Shown: positions 1 to 11,297 of the stretch, piece after piece | Position numbering within the stretch: position 1 is the stretch's first letter | How the letters are laid out: every line of letters starts with the position of its first letter | NCBI RefSeq assembly: GCF_954871325.1 | Contig: NC_088775.1 | Location: 66,379,561-66,443,560, forward strand | Direction of reading: 5' to 3' | Length of the DNA: 64,000 bases | From: Gordionus sp. m RMFG-2023 | Lineage: Eukaryota; Nematomorpha; Gordioida; Chordodea; Parachordodidae | Notes under the pieces: generated by a model | Databases searched by the model: none | What the model saw: only the letters and a program-made list of their open reading frames with translations | Told to the model about the DNA's origin: nothing | Position numbers and translations under genes: made by a program

Positions 1-1
1 G

Positions 2-395
2 CCAATCCCCAGTTACAGTGAGGCCCTTACTTTGCATGATGAGGTATTTAATTTAAATACGAATTATATGATAACTTTTGAAGGAAATAAATTATGATTA
101 TGAGGTTATTCAAATATTTCCAACATTTATTAAAAACTTAATTATAATGTTGTTAAGAAAAAAATTACCATTTGGCCAAAATTTTATTAAAAATATAGTT
201 TTTCATAAGGAAAAAAATTAAACTCCTCTTTATTTATAGAAAATCTCAGTTATTGAAGATTCACAAATTGTATTATCTCCTCATCCAATCCCCAGTTCTA
301 GTGAGGCGCTTACTTTGCATGAGCTATTTTATTTAAATAAAATTTATATAATAACTTTTGAAGGGAATAAATTATGAGGATATTCAAAGTCCAAG
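2..395. repeat. Direct repeat pair at the 5' side of hAT-1
   Basis: A segment starting ccaatccccagtt at 2 recurs at 284 and can be followed for about 110 bp in each copy, including the words cttactttgcatga and ataacttttgaag. The copies are 282 bp apart and differ by scattered substitutions. The second copy runs straight into hAT coding sequence, so the repeat is probably a local duplication of the element's 5' leader or first exon. The two could also be remnants of two copies of the element. Confidence 0.75.
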
Positions 396-3002
396 TCTTA
401 TTCAGCTATACAAAAAGAAGGAACCAAATGACCCATTTCACTTCAAATTATTTAGGATGACAAATATTTTGAATAATTTCATAATTGCTGTAGGCCCTTG
501 TCAGCCATGTACAAATAAATTCAATATCCTGTTACTTTCAAGAGGTTTTAAATAATATTTAATTTTCATTAATTTTTACCCATCCATTATTTCTATACCA
601 GTTTTAATTTTTTTTACTTTTTAAACAGAAGCATGAATATAACATATTATAGAAAGGTTAATATAAATGGTTCCCTCAACCCCAGAAATTGGCTATCTTA
701 TAGCACTACTTTAGACAAAGTCTTTTGTCTATATTGTATTATGTTTGATGGCCCTAAGTCCAATACTTTTTGGACTCAATTTGGGGTAAATAATTGGAAA
801 AACATAAAGCGTGACTTAGAGAGACACGAAGCATCTTCTCTTCAAAAAGATTGTGAATATGCAAACATGACTTGGCTTGCAAATAAACGCATTCAAGATC
901 ATTTGCTATCAAATAAGCTTGATATGATCATGGAAAATCGTAATATAGTTCAATAATATCAATGCCATTATGTACCTTATAAAATGTAATATAGCCTTTT
1001 GGGGTTCTAATTCGAATGAAGGTAATTTTATGTGTCTCATAAAATTAATGGCAAAAACGGTTCCAACTTTACGTGCATACATGGATAACAACGAAAAATT
1101 GCGGAGAAAAAAATCAGATAAAATTTCGAGATCTTATATAAATTTGCTGTCATATGGCCACGTAAAAAAAATAACTGAAATTATTAAGATGAAAATAACA
1201 AAAAGCATTATTCAAAAAATTAAAGAGAATCATGCCTATAGCTTCATATTAGATGGAACATATGATGTGTCTAAAAAAGAATGCATAGCTTTGCTTGTAC
1301 GGTGTATAGAAGATGATCTGCATCCACATCCTGTAGAAAGGATCATACATGTTTTTACAACATCAGAAACCAGTGGGAAAAATATAAAGAAACATGTTTT
1401 TTCTAAGTTTAATGATCTTGGTCTTTCTCTTGATTATTTGGTTGGACAAAGTATGGATGGTGCAGGGAATATGAGAGGAGTATACAAAGGAATGCAGGCT
1501 TTAATATTGAAAGAGGCTCCAAAAGCCATCTATATTTGGTGCCATGCACATCGGCTAAATTTAGTAGTTGCTCATGTTTGTGGATGCAAAATTGAAATGA
1601 AAAAGGCAATGGGAATATTAGATGAGTTATATAATTTTATGAATGCAGTTAGACGTCAAGGTGTGTTTGTTAAATATAAAATGAGAAAGTCCAAGAAATC
1701 TCTTAAAAAAATTAAAAACACAAAGGTAAATAAAATATTTTTAATAAAACTGATATATTTTCAGAAATTGGTCATCATCCTACAAATCTGTAGAAATCTT
1801 TTTAGATTATGAACATATTTTAGCATCATTAGTTGAATTAAAAGATTCTAATGACCCAAGCACCTCTTCCATTGTCGATGGATTATTATCCAGAATTAAG
1901 GATGAAAATTTTATATTAAGTCTATTTATTTTGAAAGAAATATTGAAATGTACACATGAGGCTTGTATAGAAATGCAGGCAGTTGGTAATGATTTGGCTA
2001 TGGTAACCAAATTAATACAACATACAAAAAATAAATTACAGACTAAAAGGTTAATATTAGTTACTATTTCTATAAATAATTTTAAAATATAGCTAATGGA
2101 GAAAATATTTTTTTAAAATTACATTCCTTATCTACTAGTTTTTTGAAGAAGAATAATGTAATAACTGATTTGTATAATATAAAATCAATATTCAAATTGG
2201 ATCAAACAAAATTCAATAATTATGTTGAACAAAAAAAAACAAGTTGAATAAATTAAAAATTTTAAATTATTATTTATTGTTATAGATATAAAACGTAAAT
2301 ATTTTTCCCTGTGCTAAATGCAATAATTAACCACCTAAATGATCGATTTAATTATGATTGTTTAAATTTTTTATCACAAATATCCATTTTTACTCCCGCT
2401 GGAATTATGGATAATGAAAAAATAGAAGGATTGCAAATATCCGAAATTTGTCATACTTATCAATTGGATGTCCAAAACATTGTTGATGAATATAATGATT
2501 TTCGCTCTTTATATTTGGAGTCTCAATCAATCATTTTTTGCGAAGATCTTTTGAAAGTTAAAAAAAATGACGTGTTATATATTGATGAAAGTAATTTATT
2601 GATATTTTATTTGTAATTGTATATATAATTAAAGGTATTGCAAACGATCAAACTACCGAAGAAAATATCAACAGCTAAATCATGACCAAAATAAAAATAT
2701 GGATAAAATATTCTTTTATATTACCATACCGACTTTTAAATCAATTAAATTCTTATTCTAATTTAAATTTATTAAATAAATATTTATTAACCCTTCCTAC
2801 AACTTCCTGTTCAGCCGAAAGAGCCTTGAGTAAAGTAAAAATTAACAAAACTCGAATGCGGTATAAAATTTCGGACCCATTTTTAGAAAATTTACTGTTA
2901 ATATCCAGCGAAATTGATGTTTTTGAAAAATTTACAATTGATGATATTATAACACAATTTGCATTAACATCTATAAGGTTATCCAGATTATTAATAAAAT
3001 AA
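358..3002 (+). pseudogene. hAT transposase, ZMYM1/TTF-zinc-finger type (hAT-1), decayed
   Basis: Transposase of a hAT DNA transposon, recovered as consecutive blocks in shifting frames. 358-555 has the conserved GPCQP block. 633-956 carries the TTF-type zinc finger with WLSYS, FCLYC and the trailing WKN...HE. 970-1725 is the RNase H-like core, with ILDGTYDVS, MDGAGNMRG and the WCHAHRLNLVV block. The frame after about 1770 continues the core. 2311-2616 and 2682-3002 lead to the C-terminal dimerisation region with LPTTSCSAERALSKVK. Gaps of 20-80 bp between blocks are AT-rich with GT...AG-like edges and look like tiny introns, but several junctions do not keep frame and in-frame stops occur, so the gene is not intact. 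Terminal inverted repeats were not found; the left end may lie outside the window. Confidence 0.85.
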
Positions 3003-3661
3003 GTAATGTATCTTTTTCACAGCGAATATATACGCTTTTAAAATATATAAATTTAATTTAACATTTTATAATTTCAATGTAAAATATACTATAATTCATT
3101 TTATTCTAATATTTTATATAATAGCTCTATTTACAAAACATGTTTTTAATTAATTAAAAGGTAATATAGATATGTGGAATCAAGCTAAATATACCTCTTT
3201 TTTATTCGTCTTATATTTTTTACAATATTTTAGATCTTTTTTACAGAAATATTAATATGTTATCCCATTTAATTCACTTATATATATTTTATGAAAAGAT
3301 TGCATTTAAATATAAGTTGATTAACACCTACAAATTTTTTAAAAATTTTTTCCCTAAATAGGCTTGAAGGATTGTAAATTAAATTATGTTGTAAGGTTAT
3401 AAATGGTGGCTTATTATAAGATTTTTTAAATAAAATCACTATACCATCGTAGGTCTGTAAATTTCACGGCCGAAGGCCGCGGAATTTTTTTTAGGTGGGT
3501 ATGGGTAGATTTTGGAGGGGTTTGCCTCCATCAAATTTTCTGCCATGTAGACGCTGCATGCGGTCACTGGTTATATAAAAAGATAAAATTGGCCTATGCT
3601 CCAAAATCCATGGCAGAGCTATCAATGTAAGATATTAAGGTTATTCTAAGCAACAATAATA
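3003..3661. other. Gene-free stretch with a small GC-rich palindrome
   Basis: No coding signal. Near 3465-3482 lies the palindrome-like word cacggccgaaggccgcgg, followed by a G-rich segment to about 3550 (ggtgggtatgggtag). Isolated GC-rich islands in this AT-rich DNA elsewhere mark non-autonomous transposon ends, and this may be another. Confidence 0.4.
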
Positions 3662-3669
3662 GTAACCAT

Positions 3670-4322
3670 TAGTGAAGGTCACGGTCCGGACTGGACCGAT
3701 ACCCTCGGACCGGACCGAACCACGGTCCTTAAGAAAAAGATCGATCCAGACCGTGGTCCAAATAAAAAGACCGATCCTGGACCGGTCTTTTTATTTGTTT
3801 AAAAAACATATTTTTTTAGCCTAATTTGATTTGTTTTATCATTTTATTAAATATAAGAGTATTATATAAACAATAAAATTTATCCAATGGTATTGAAAAA
3901 AATGATTTTGTGCTTGTAGAGGGCATATTAAAATTAAGAGTAGATTGTGTTTTTTGAGATATTTTCATTTTCATTATTAGAAGTATATATTTTATGTTTT
4001 ATCAGATGTCTGCTTAAGGTACCTAATTATTTTATTAAGAATAAGGTTAAGTAATTTTTACAATAAATTATACAGACAGTTTCTTTAAAAAAAATAGAAC
4101 TATATAATAACTAAAATATTTTAATAATATTATTGCTTATTTTGATTAATTTATTGCTTATTTTGATTAATTTAGTGCTTAAAAAATTATAAAGTAAAGC
4201 AAACTTAAACAATAATAAAAGACCGGTCCGGACCACGGTCCTCAAGAAAAAGATCGGTCCGACAATCGGTCCGGTCCGATCCCGGTCTAAAACCGATAAA
4301 ACCGGACCGTTGACCTTCACTA
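3670..4322. mobile_element. Non-autonomous hAT-type MITE (MITE-1), 653 bp, 8-bp TSD
   Basis: The element starts tagtgaaggtcacggtccgg and ends ccggaccgttgaccttcacta, giving a 12-bp perfect terminal inverted repeat that continues imperfectly through GGTCCGG-rich subterminal arms (3680-3790 and 4218-4310). It is flanked by the perfect 8-bp target duplication gtaaccat at 3662-3669 and 4323-4330, the size hAT transposases make. The AT-rich centre has no transposase; the minus-strand reading frame there is fortuitous. The perfect duplication suggests it is not very old. Confidence 0.9.
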
Positions 4323-4402
4323 GTAACCATGGACTTGCAATGGATAAACTTCGCCAATGTATACAACAGGATAGGGAAACTATTACCGAATATGCAAATG
4401 CC

Positions 4403-4452
4403 TTAAAAAATTTTATTATCCCCCTCCAGACCAAATTCCTGCGTACTGCCTG
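4403..4452. mobile_element. Solo 3'-terminal fragment of hAT-A
   Basis: About 50 bp ending in ctccagaccaaattcctgcg...cctg match the 3' termini of the two larger hAT-A copies (20066-20115 and 30204-30273). No transposase accompanies it. The sequence to its left (4331-4402), where MITE-1 inserted, is a short open stretch that I cannot assign with confidence. Confidence 0.6.
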
Positions 4453-4691
4453 AGCTCACAATATTTGGGAAAAATTTCCAAGCGTCCAAGACCTTATAAT
4501 TTTGAAAAATTTCTCAAGCCCAGCTCAACCCGTAATAATTTTGAAAATATTTTCCATTTTGAGAAATATTTTCCAAGCCCAGTCCAACATAATAATTTTG
4601 AAAATTTTTTCCCAATCCCGGAGATAGTTAAATTTCTTATTAATTTATCATCACATGAAGAGGACATCTCCGATTTACCAATTAGTCTACG

Positions 4692-5001
4692 GGTTAACTC
4701 CTAGTTATATATGCAAAAAAACATGTGAATTTCGTAATAAGGAAAATTGGGAAAGCCTGGGCAAACCATTATTACAGAATCATGACAAAATCAGCCTGCC
4801 CTAATATTTTTATAAGAAATATCATATCTTACTTTAAGCTATGGAGAAAAATATGGATTGAAATTATGTCCACTGCAACAATTCTAACAAAATTTATTTT
4901 TTATAATGCTTAATGATTAGTGTTTGTACCATTTGTTATCCATTAAATAAAAATAAATGATTCTTATACCTTTTTATACTATGATCAATTAAAATTATAT
5001 C
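4692..5001. repeat. Direct repeat R1, left copy
   Basis: About 310 bp beginning ggttaactcctagt and ending near tactatgatcaa, repeated in the same orientation at 6302-6638. Shared landmarks include the words atggagaaaaatatggatt and aataaatgattcttata. The 62-codon frame at 4725-4913 does not survive in the other copy, so the repeat is probably non-coding. The pair brackets a Helitron fragment, but Helitrons do not have terminal direct repeats, so the relation is uncertain. Confidence 0.8.
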
Positions 5002-5294
5002 TAAAAAATATATTGTTGTTTATTATATTGGGTTATTGTTGTTTTTAGATAAATTGCATTTCTGAAATTATTTATCAAAGAATTTGATAAGGCCTATCTA
5101 TATCTTTACGTCAAGTAAAAAAAAAATGCTATCTATTTAAATTACAAAAATGCCATTAAATACTAATGAAACTTATATGAAAATTATTTATATATTTTCT
5201 AAGAAATTTGTTTTTCTTGCCATATAAATTTAGGCTAATTTATTAGAGGATTAATTATAATTATGTGTATCTGATAAAATTAAGATCAAATCCT

Positions 5295-5700
5295 TGTTGA
5301 CCTTTTAATTTATGATGGAAAAGGCGACAAAATATATCTGGGCGGTTGTCTGGAGATGATATAATTAATGAATAATTTCATCCCATTTAGGGTTGTAGGT
5401 AAAAGTAATGAATAATGACGGATTACCAAGACAGTGTACAACACCCATTGCGTCCTGATAAAGCTGATGCATAGGCCTTGGACAACTGGTAAAAGAAGAA
5501 CGCAAAATGATATTTCTGCCAAAAGTGTCAGCTTTGGTATCCCGCTCTAAAATAGTCATGAACGACATTGTTAACTCAACCATAAAACGGTCGTAAATAT
5601 TTGTTATAAAGGCCATGACAGAACTACTGCATATTTTTCCATTAATAATGTTGATGAAATTAGCCGCACTGCACATTCATTTTGGACATCCCTCTAAATA
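5295..5700 (-). pseudogene. Helitron Rep/helicase-like N-terminal fragment
   Basis: On the minus strand the block GRNIILRSSFTSCPRPM, then HQLYQDAMGVVHCLGNPSLF, then ITFTYNPKWDEI is the conserved Helitron-like N-terminal region just upstream of the Rep motifs. Further downstream in another frame RPDIFCRLFHHKL matches the block that normally follows (PDIxxRVF). Upstream, near 5680, CPKMNVQCG resembles the Cys-rich entry to this region. Only about 400 bp remain; no Rep tyrosines, helicase or Helitron termini were seen. It is a degraded piece with at least one frameshift between the two blocks. Confidence 0.85.
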
Positions 5701-6301
5701 TTCATGAAAGTTCTTCAGAGAATCGGATAAAGTATTATAATGATAGTACGGAATTTAATGCTTATATTAGTTAAAAATTAGGAAGCATAGGGAATGAGTG
5801 GGGATAGAAATATTATTTGGAGGCAACTGGGTGAATAAACATATTATAGATAAAAAAAACAAAATAAACCTCCAGAGGAGTTTATATCAGGCGTAGTTCC
5901 TTATTATCTTGGCTACCAGTAACCTAGAGGGTAAGGCTTTTGTTGAATCATCATTTTTTTTCTATGCTTATCTTTAATAATAGCTTCAACATGTTTTGCA
6001 TCAATGTGAGGGATTAAGGTTTAGCCTAGACAACAGGCAAAAATATAAATAAACTATTGTTGAAATTAAACAAACATTAAAATACTGTAAACCTGTAGAG
6101 GGGTCAAAATTAGATGCATATTTCAGTTGGGGGCCTATCATCAAAAAAAATATATTTGGGACTTATCAAGCCTATCATATTCTTCTAAATTTTTATTTTG
6201 TATTTGTTCATTATTAATGGCTGATATATCAATATTTGAACAATTATAAAGAGAAAATAAGATGGGGATAGTTATCTAAAGTAAAAACAATAATGAATTG
6301 G
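5701..6301. other. Gene-free stretch between Helitron fragment and R1
   Basis: No coding signal or RNA gene could be recognised. It lies between the Helitron piece and the right copy of R1, and could be further Helitron-derived or R1-internal sequence that has decayed. Confidence 0.4.
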
Positions 6302-6638
6302 GGTTAACTCCTAGTATACATACAAAAAAAACACGTGAATTAGTAATAAGGGAAACTGGGAAAGCCAGGCCAAACCAATTATTGGAGAATCATGACAAAA
6401 GCAGGTCTACCCTAATATAAGAAGAAAAAAAATCTTACCTCATATTATTGGAGATAACTCCAAAAATTAAGTTATGGAGAAAAATATGGATTGAAATTGT
6501 TGTTCACTGCAACAATTATAACAATTTATTTTTCATAATGGTTATTGATTAATGTTTGCATAATTATTTGTTATCCATGAAATAAAAATAAATGATTCTT
6601 ATACTTTTTTATACTATGATCAAGGTTATAATTATATT
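6302..6638. repeat. Direct repeat R1, right copy
   Basis: Second copy of the repeat at 4692-5001, same orientation, with several small insertions, including about 25 bp around 6420-6460. Confidence 0.8.
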
Positions 6639-6825
6639 TTGATTTTATAAATTTATAAAATGCTTTTATAAAAAAAAATAAATCTTGAAATTTAAATGAC
6701 GATTGATCTATTTAAAAACAATTAAATAAGAAAATTAATTTTGAATATTGTAATATAATTGATATAATGAAAATATTTTGTATCATATTGTATTTTACAT
6801 TTATAAATATTTTCACTAATAGCAG

Positions 6826-7037
6826 CTAGCTCGTTTTGTGTATATTTTCGTAAATGGCTAACTCAATATATTAGCCAGAAAAATATTGTCTAAGCCTCAA
6901 GATTTCGATAATATATGTCTAGACCTTTGTTCCTTTTATAAACAAAATCTTCATGGCTTGCGTAATATTTTTCTGGATAAAATAAGGAGTTAACCGTTTC
7001 TAAAAATCAGCTCAAAACGAGCCATTTAACAACACTA
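6826..7037. mobile_element. MITE-B, copy 1 (TAGTG-ended hAT MITE)
   Basis: About 210 bp closely related to 27640-27834: shared words include ggctaactcaatat, agccagaaaaatat and acctttgttcctt. Its right end, gagccatttaacaacacta, is the inverted form of the left end of copy 2 (tagtgttgttaaatggctc). The left end is degraded, so no target duplication can be read. Its right edge abuts the 8 bp preceding hAT element E1. Confidence 0.8.
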
Positions 7038-7947
7038 TTATTGAGCAGGGTTGCCATGCCCCCCCCCCATCAACGGGAGACTCCCGCAATTTTTTAGTTT
7101 ACACGCAGACATCTCTCTCCCGCTAATCTAACGCAATTTTTTAATTTCTCCCGCAATTTTTTTAAATAGTATTTTAACGTTTTTAATATATAAATTATAA
7201 TTTTGAGAGTTAATTGATTATTTTTATATTTTTAAAATAAATTTTAAATAATTATTCGAAAAACATGTCTAGTTAAATTTCTTTCTATCCTATTTTATTT
7301 TTATCCAATAATAAATCAACATCATTTCATTCATATAAGTCAGTACAGGGGAGTTTATCAACATCGATTGCAATATAAAATATTCTCAAAAATAATAAAT
7401 AATACAGATGCAACTACATTTGCATTGTATACATCTATCATGTAGTTTAACATTCACAGAGCTATATCATCATAATGTGGGTCGAATCTTTTTCTCATGA
7501 TATTTAACGACTCTAATATAAGTGCAAACCTTACTTGTGGCAGAACAAAAATGAGCAAGGCTATCACAAGTGTTTTAGTACCTGAATCCTAGAGGTCAAT
7601 TCTAGACGATTTGAAAGATGGGCATCCATATACAATTCTAACAGATGCATCTAATAAGGGAAATATTAAAACATTTCCCTTGATCCAGAACATTTCAATT
7701 AAATGTTAAAATTTTTTCCTCGGATAGTGAAGAATCTAACAATGTAGCTAGCCACATAATGGTAAATATAGCTGATTCAGGGTTATCAATGATTTGCATG
7801 TCAGCTTTCTTCGCTGATAATGCCTCTGTAAATTTTGGCAAAAACCAAAGTTACCGAATTGAGGCAGTACAATAATGAGTTAATACCAATTGGCTGTATA
7901 TGCCATATACTACATAACTCTTGCAAGAAGGCAATGAATGTACTATC

Positions 7948-8469
7948 CAGTGGCGTAGCTAGGAATTATCTTAAAAATCATAACCACATCTTCGACAATA
8001 TATAAAAATATTTTTAAATGCATGAATAATGTTATTATAATTTAGTAGATAATGTTATTATAATTTAGTAGATAATGTTATTATAATTTAGTAGATAATG
8101 TTATTATAATTTAGTAGATAATGTTATTATAATTTAGTAGATAATGTTATTATAATTTAGTAGATAATGTTATTATAATTTAGTAGATAAAGTTATTATA
8201 ATTTAGTAGATAATGTTATTATAAATTAGTAGGTAATGTTATTATAATTTAGTAGATTATTCTCAATGACTTTATAATAATACTACCCAGAATAAATTCA
8301 ATAGTAATATAATATCCTTTCACAAACATCAAAACCAGAAAAATATAAATATTAATGGTATTTATTTGATACAAAGTCACTTTTAAGTCTTTTGAACGTA
8401 TAATCTATAAAAAAAATTTGCTCTGGGAGGGGTCCAAACCCAAAAACCACCCCCGTAGGTACGCCACTG
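7948..8469. mobile_element. 522-bp MITE nested in E1, with perfect 8-bp TSD
   Basis: Begins cagtggcgtagctagg and ends cgtaggtacgccactg, an inverted repeat of hAT type. It is flanked by gtactatc at 7940-7947 and 8470-8477. The sister element E2 has the uninterrupted site with a single copy of this octamer (reverse complement at 17617-17624), which proves the insertion and its exact borders. Apart from the ends it contains a 23-bp minisatellite and no gene. Confidence 0.93.
8026..8258. repeat. 23-bp minisatellite, about ten units
   Basis: Ten consecutive units of the form gataatgttattataatttagta lie inside the nested MITE. Most are identical; units 8 to 10 carry single changes. The homogeneity suggests recent expansion by slippage or unequal exchange. 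Confidence 0.95.
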
Positions 8470-10633
8470 GTACTATCTGTGGATGTCGAAATAATTGTGA
8501 TGAAATCTTTTAAAGAATTTAGTTCATTAACTAAAAGTAATGAATTAAAAGAGTTGGTGAAGTGGTCTGACTTGGAATGATGTGAGTTGTTGCGATATAT
8601 ACCTATCAGGTGGTTGTCAAACCTGCCATCGATAGAATTTTAAAATTTTACAAACCACTTCTTAAATAGAGATTTTAAAAGATGTCCTAAAATTTGAAAA
8701 ATTTTTTCGAGTATGAAATGGCAGAAACATATTTGGGATTCGTTTTACATGTAGGAAATATACTTAATGCAGTTAATATTTGCAATCAGAATATTCTTTA
8801 TTAAAAAGGATTTACAAAATCATGCTACAGCTCTGTTCACCTCTACAGTTAAAAATTGATGGTAAATTTTATGGCGCTATTGCTAAAAATATTATATTAA
8901 ATGTTAAAATAATACTCTAATTAATACATTTTTAAATGAAGCAGATATTTTTATAAGACAATTTTAGAATATTTACAATCAAAATTTTATTATAATAACT
9001 CTATTTACAAATGTATAAATATTATGACCTTGGAAAACCATCAATTTATGGTTTTTATAATTTAATAAATATATTAAAAATACCGAAAGACATTGATGTC
9101 TTGTTTGAGGAGATTGTAATTCTCTCTATTTTTTATGATTCGCCAAAATGCTTAAAGTTAGATGGTCTAAAAGCAGAGGAGAAATAGGTGGAATTTTTTC
9201 GTAATAACGATAAATCCCCATGCTTGGGAAAAATATACGAGTACGTCTTCTCCTTACCTCATTCTAAGAGCGCATTTTTAGCCTGATGAGGACTGCTTGG
9301 AAAAAGGGGAGAAATTGGATTGCTTTAACAACATTACGAGCTAATGGTTAAAACAAATATATAATATGTCATGCCAGGAATTTTATTAATATCTCAATAA
9401 AGACGGTAAACATTTAGTTTTATTGTTTAAATCTCAAATAAAATATAATTAAGTTTTAGCAAAGGCGCCATAAAATTTATTGTCAATTTTTAAATATAAA
9501 GATGAATACATCTGCAGCATAATTTTGTGAATCTTTGTTAAGATTCTTCTGATCATAACTACACATCAACAGCATGTAGTAGATTTCCTACATGTGAAAT
9601 CATTCCTAAATATACCTCTGCCATTCATTATTGAAAAAAATTTTCAAAATGTTAGGACAGCTTTTATAATTTTTATTTAAGAAATATTTTTTTTAAAGGT
9701 TTATAAAATTTTAAAATTCTATCGATGGCGGGTATTAGGAACATATCGCAACCAACATTGTGCTGACACAATTCTGTATAATACACTGTTTTTACAAAAT
9801 TCACTGAGGCATTATCAGATCAGAAAGCTGACATGCAATTTATTGATAATCTCGAATCTGCTATGTTTACCATTATATAGTAGCTATGTCTTTGGATTTT
9901 TCACTATTTGAGGGGAAAAAATTTAATAGTTTTATTGAAACGACCTTAATTTTGTTGCAGCGGAGGATCAAGTGAAATATTTTAATATTTCCCTAGATGC
10001 ATCTGTTAGAATTGCATATGTATGCCATCTTTCAAATCGTCAAGAATTGACCTCCTGGATTTAGGCCCTAAAATATTAATAATAACCTTGCTCATTTTTG
10101 TTCTACAATTATAGTTTTCTTTATATATGAGTCATAAAATATTATGGGAAAAAGATTCTACCAACATTGTGATGATAGGTCTCTGTGAATGTTGTACTAC
10201 AATCTGTTTTATTTATTATTTTTCGAGTACCTTATTATCTATTTAAACGTGATACGTGATAATTAAGCGCCTATCCCTAAAATGTTATACACACATACTG
10301 TAGATTTCTAATTGCGGTAGTTTTGCGGGACATTCGCAAATTATATATTTTTAATTGTAAAATTAAAATCGTTTTTTTTATAAAATTTTATCTTGTTTAC
10401 ATTCTTTTATATTTAAAAATGATCGTTGGTTTTTTTTTATAAATTAATATATTTTAATAAATCAAGATGTTATTTTATTTTGAAAAATAGTTACCGACTT
10501 TGTATTTATATAAACTAATTATAAAAAATATTAGGCAGATAATTAAGTCAAATCAAAATTAGCAATTTTTATATTTCTCCGGCATAATACTAAATTTCTC
10601 CCGCAATTTGGAAATTTTGACCTGGCAACCCTG

Positions 10634-10802
10634 AATGTGATAATCAATGTAATTAAACATATATATATGAGATAGGAATAAATATTAACAAATATAAATT
10701 AATATTAACAATAATATTTTTGAAAAATATAATCCGGCATCTGCATTTTTTGGCTTGGGGGGGGATTTGTCACCCTGCCCCCCCCCGCTGCGTACGCGCC
10801 TG
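10634..10802 (-). mobile_element. 5' stub of hAT-A copy 1, separated from its body
   Basis: The reverse complement of this segment matches the first 170 bp of the complete hAT-A at 28337-28506, from the cagg-cg-cgta terminus through a G/C-run and on to ttatcacatt. The rest of this hAT-A copy continues in the opposite orientation at 18343-20115. Outside the terminus, 10803-10810 reads atacaaac when inverted, nearly identical to the octamer atacaaat at 20116-20123 after the 3' end. The stub and the body were therefore one element flanked by its own duplication. Confidence 0.9.
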
Positions 10803-10810
10803 GTTTGTAT

Positions 10811-11014
10811 TGATTGAATACACCCTATTTTGGTTTATTTTAAGTATTTGGTGGCAATGCTATTTTTTCTATTTTACTCTCGTTTTTTTTTAAAAAAATT
10901 TTCTTTTGTAACTTAAGCTATTTAGACGATACTTAAAAGGCGGTGTAATAGCCGACTATTAAGTATTAAGCCGACATAGGACAAGCCTAACACCTTTTAG
11001 CGATATACCCAAAC
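10811..11014. other. AT-rich spacer, no gene seen
   Basis: Short unassigned sequence between the hAT-A stub and the Merlin left repeat. It contains a few GC-richer words (gccgactattaag, aagccgaca) but no coding signal. Confidence 0.4.
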
Positions 11015-11297
11015 CGATACTATCGGTAAGTTATTATATTAAAAACAAAAAAAAAACATTGTGTGTTTTTATTTTTGCATAATACGAAATAAATGACAAT
11101 CCATTAATATATAACAAAACAAACACTAAAACAATGGTAACTAACGGTATCTCGGGGAAATTTTCCATCTTTTTTTATAAATTTATTTATTTTTTATTTA
11201 TTTTTTATTTATTTTTTATTTATTTTTAATTTATTTTTATTTATTGTTGTTATTTTTAATTATAGCTTTTTTAAAAGACCATAATTATAATATTATA

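Larger units (their letters stand above)
7046..10633 (+). mobile_element. Palindromic hAT element E1 with decayed transposase
   Basis: Element with ends cagggttgcca and tggcaaccctg. The left part reads a hAT transposase on the plus strand: a DNASVNFG-like block near 7815-7850, a core fragment at 8480-8650 and the C-terminal SLPHSK/LMRTAW region at 9245-9320. The right part (about 9450-10633) is an inverted, diverged copy of the 5' half, so the element folds back on itself around a roughly 560-bp spacer. The reading frame is broken by many stops and shifts. A 522-bp MITE is inserted at 7948-8469. The flanks are ttattgag on the left but aatgtgat on the right, so they do not match each other; see the inversion finding. 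Confidence 0.85.

Noticed and set aside
4111-4434. 107-codon minus-strand frame
   Set aside because: Crosses the end of MITE-1 and its target duplication; composed of inverted-repeat sequence.
8026-8258. Possible CRISPR-like array of short repeats
   Set aside because: Units are directly adjacent with no spacers, inside a eukaryotic MITE.
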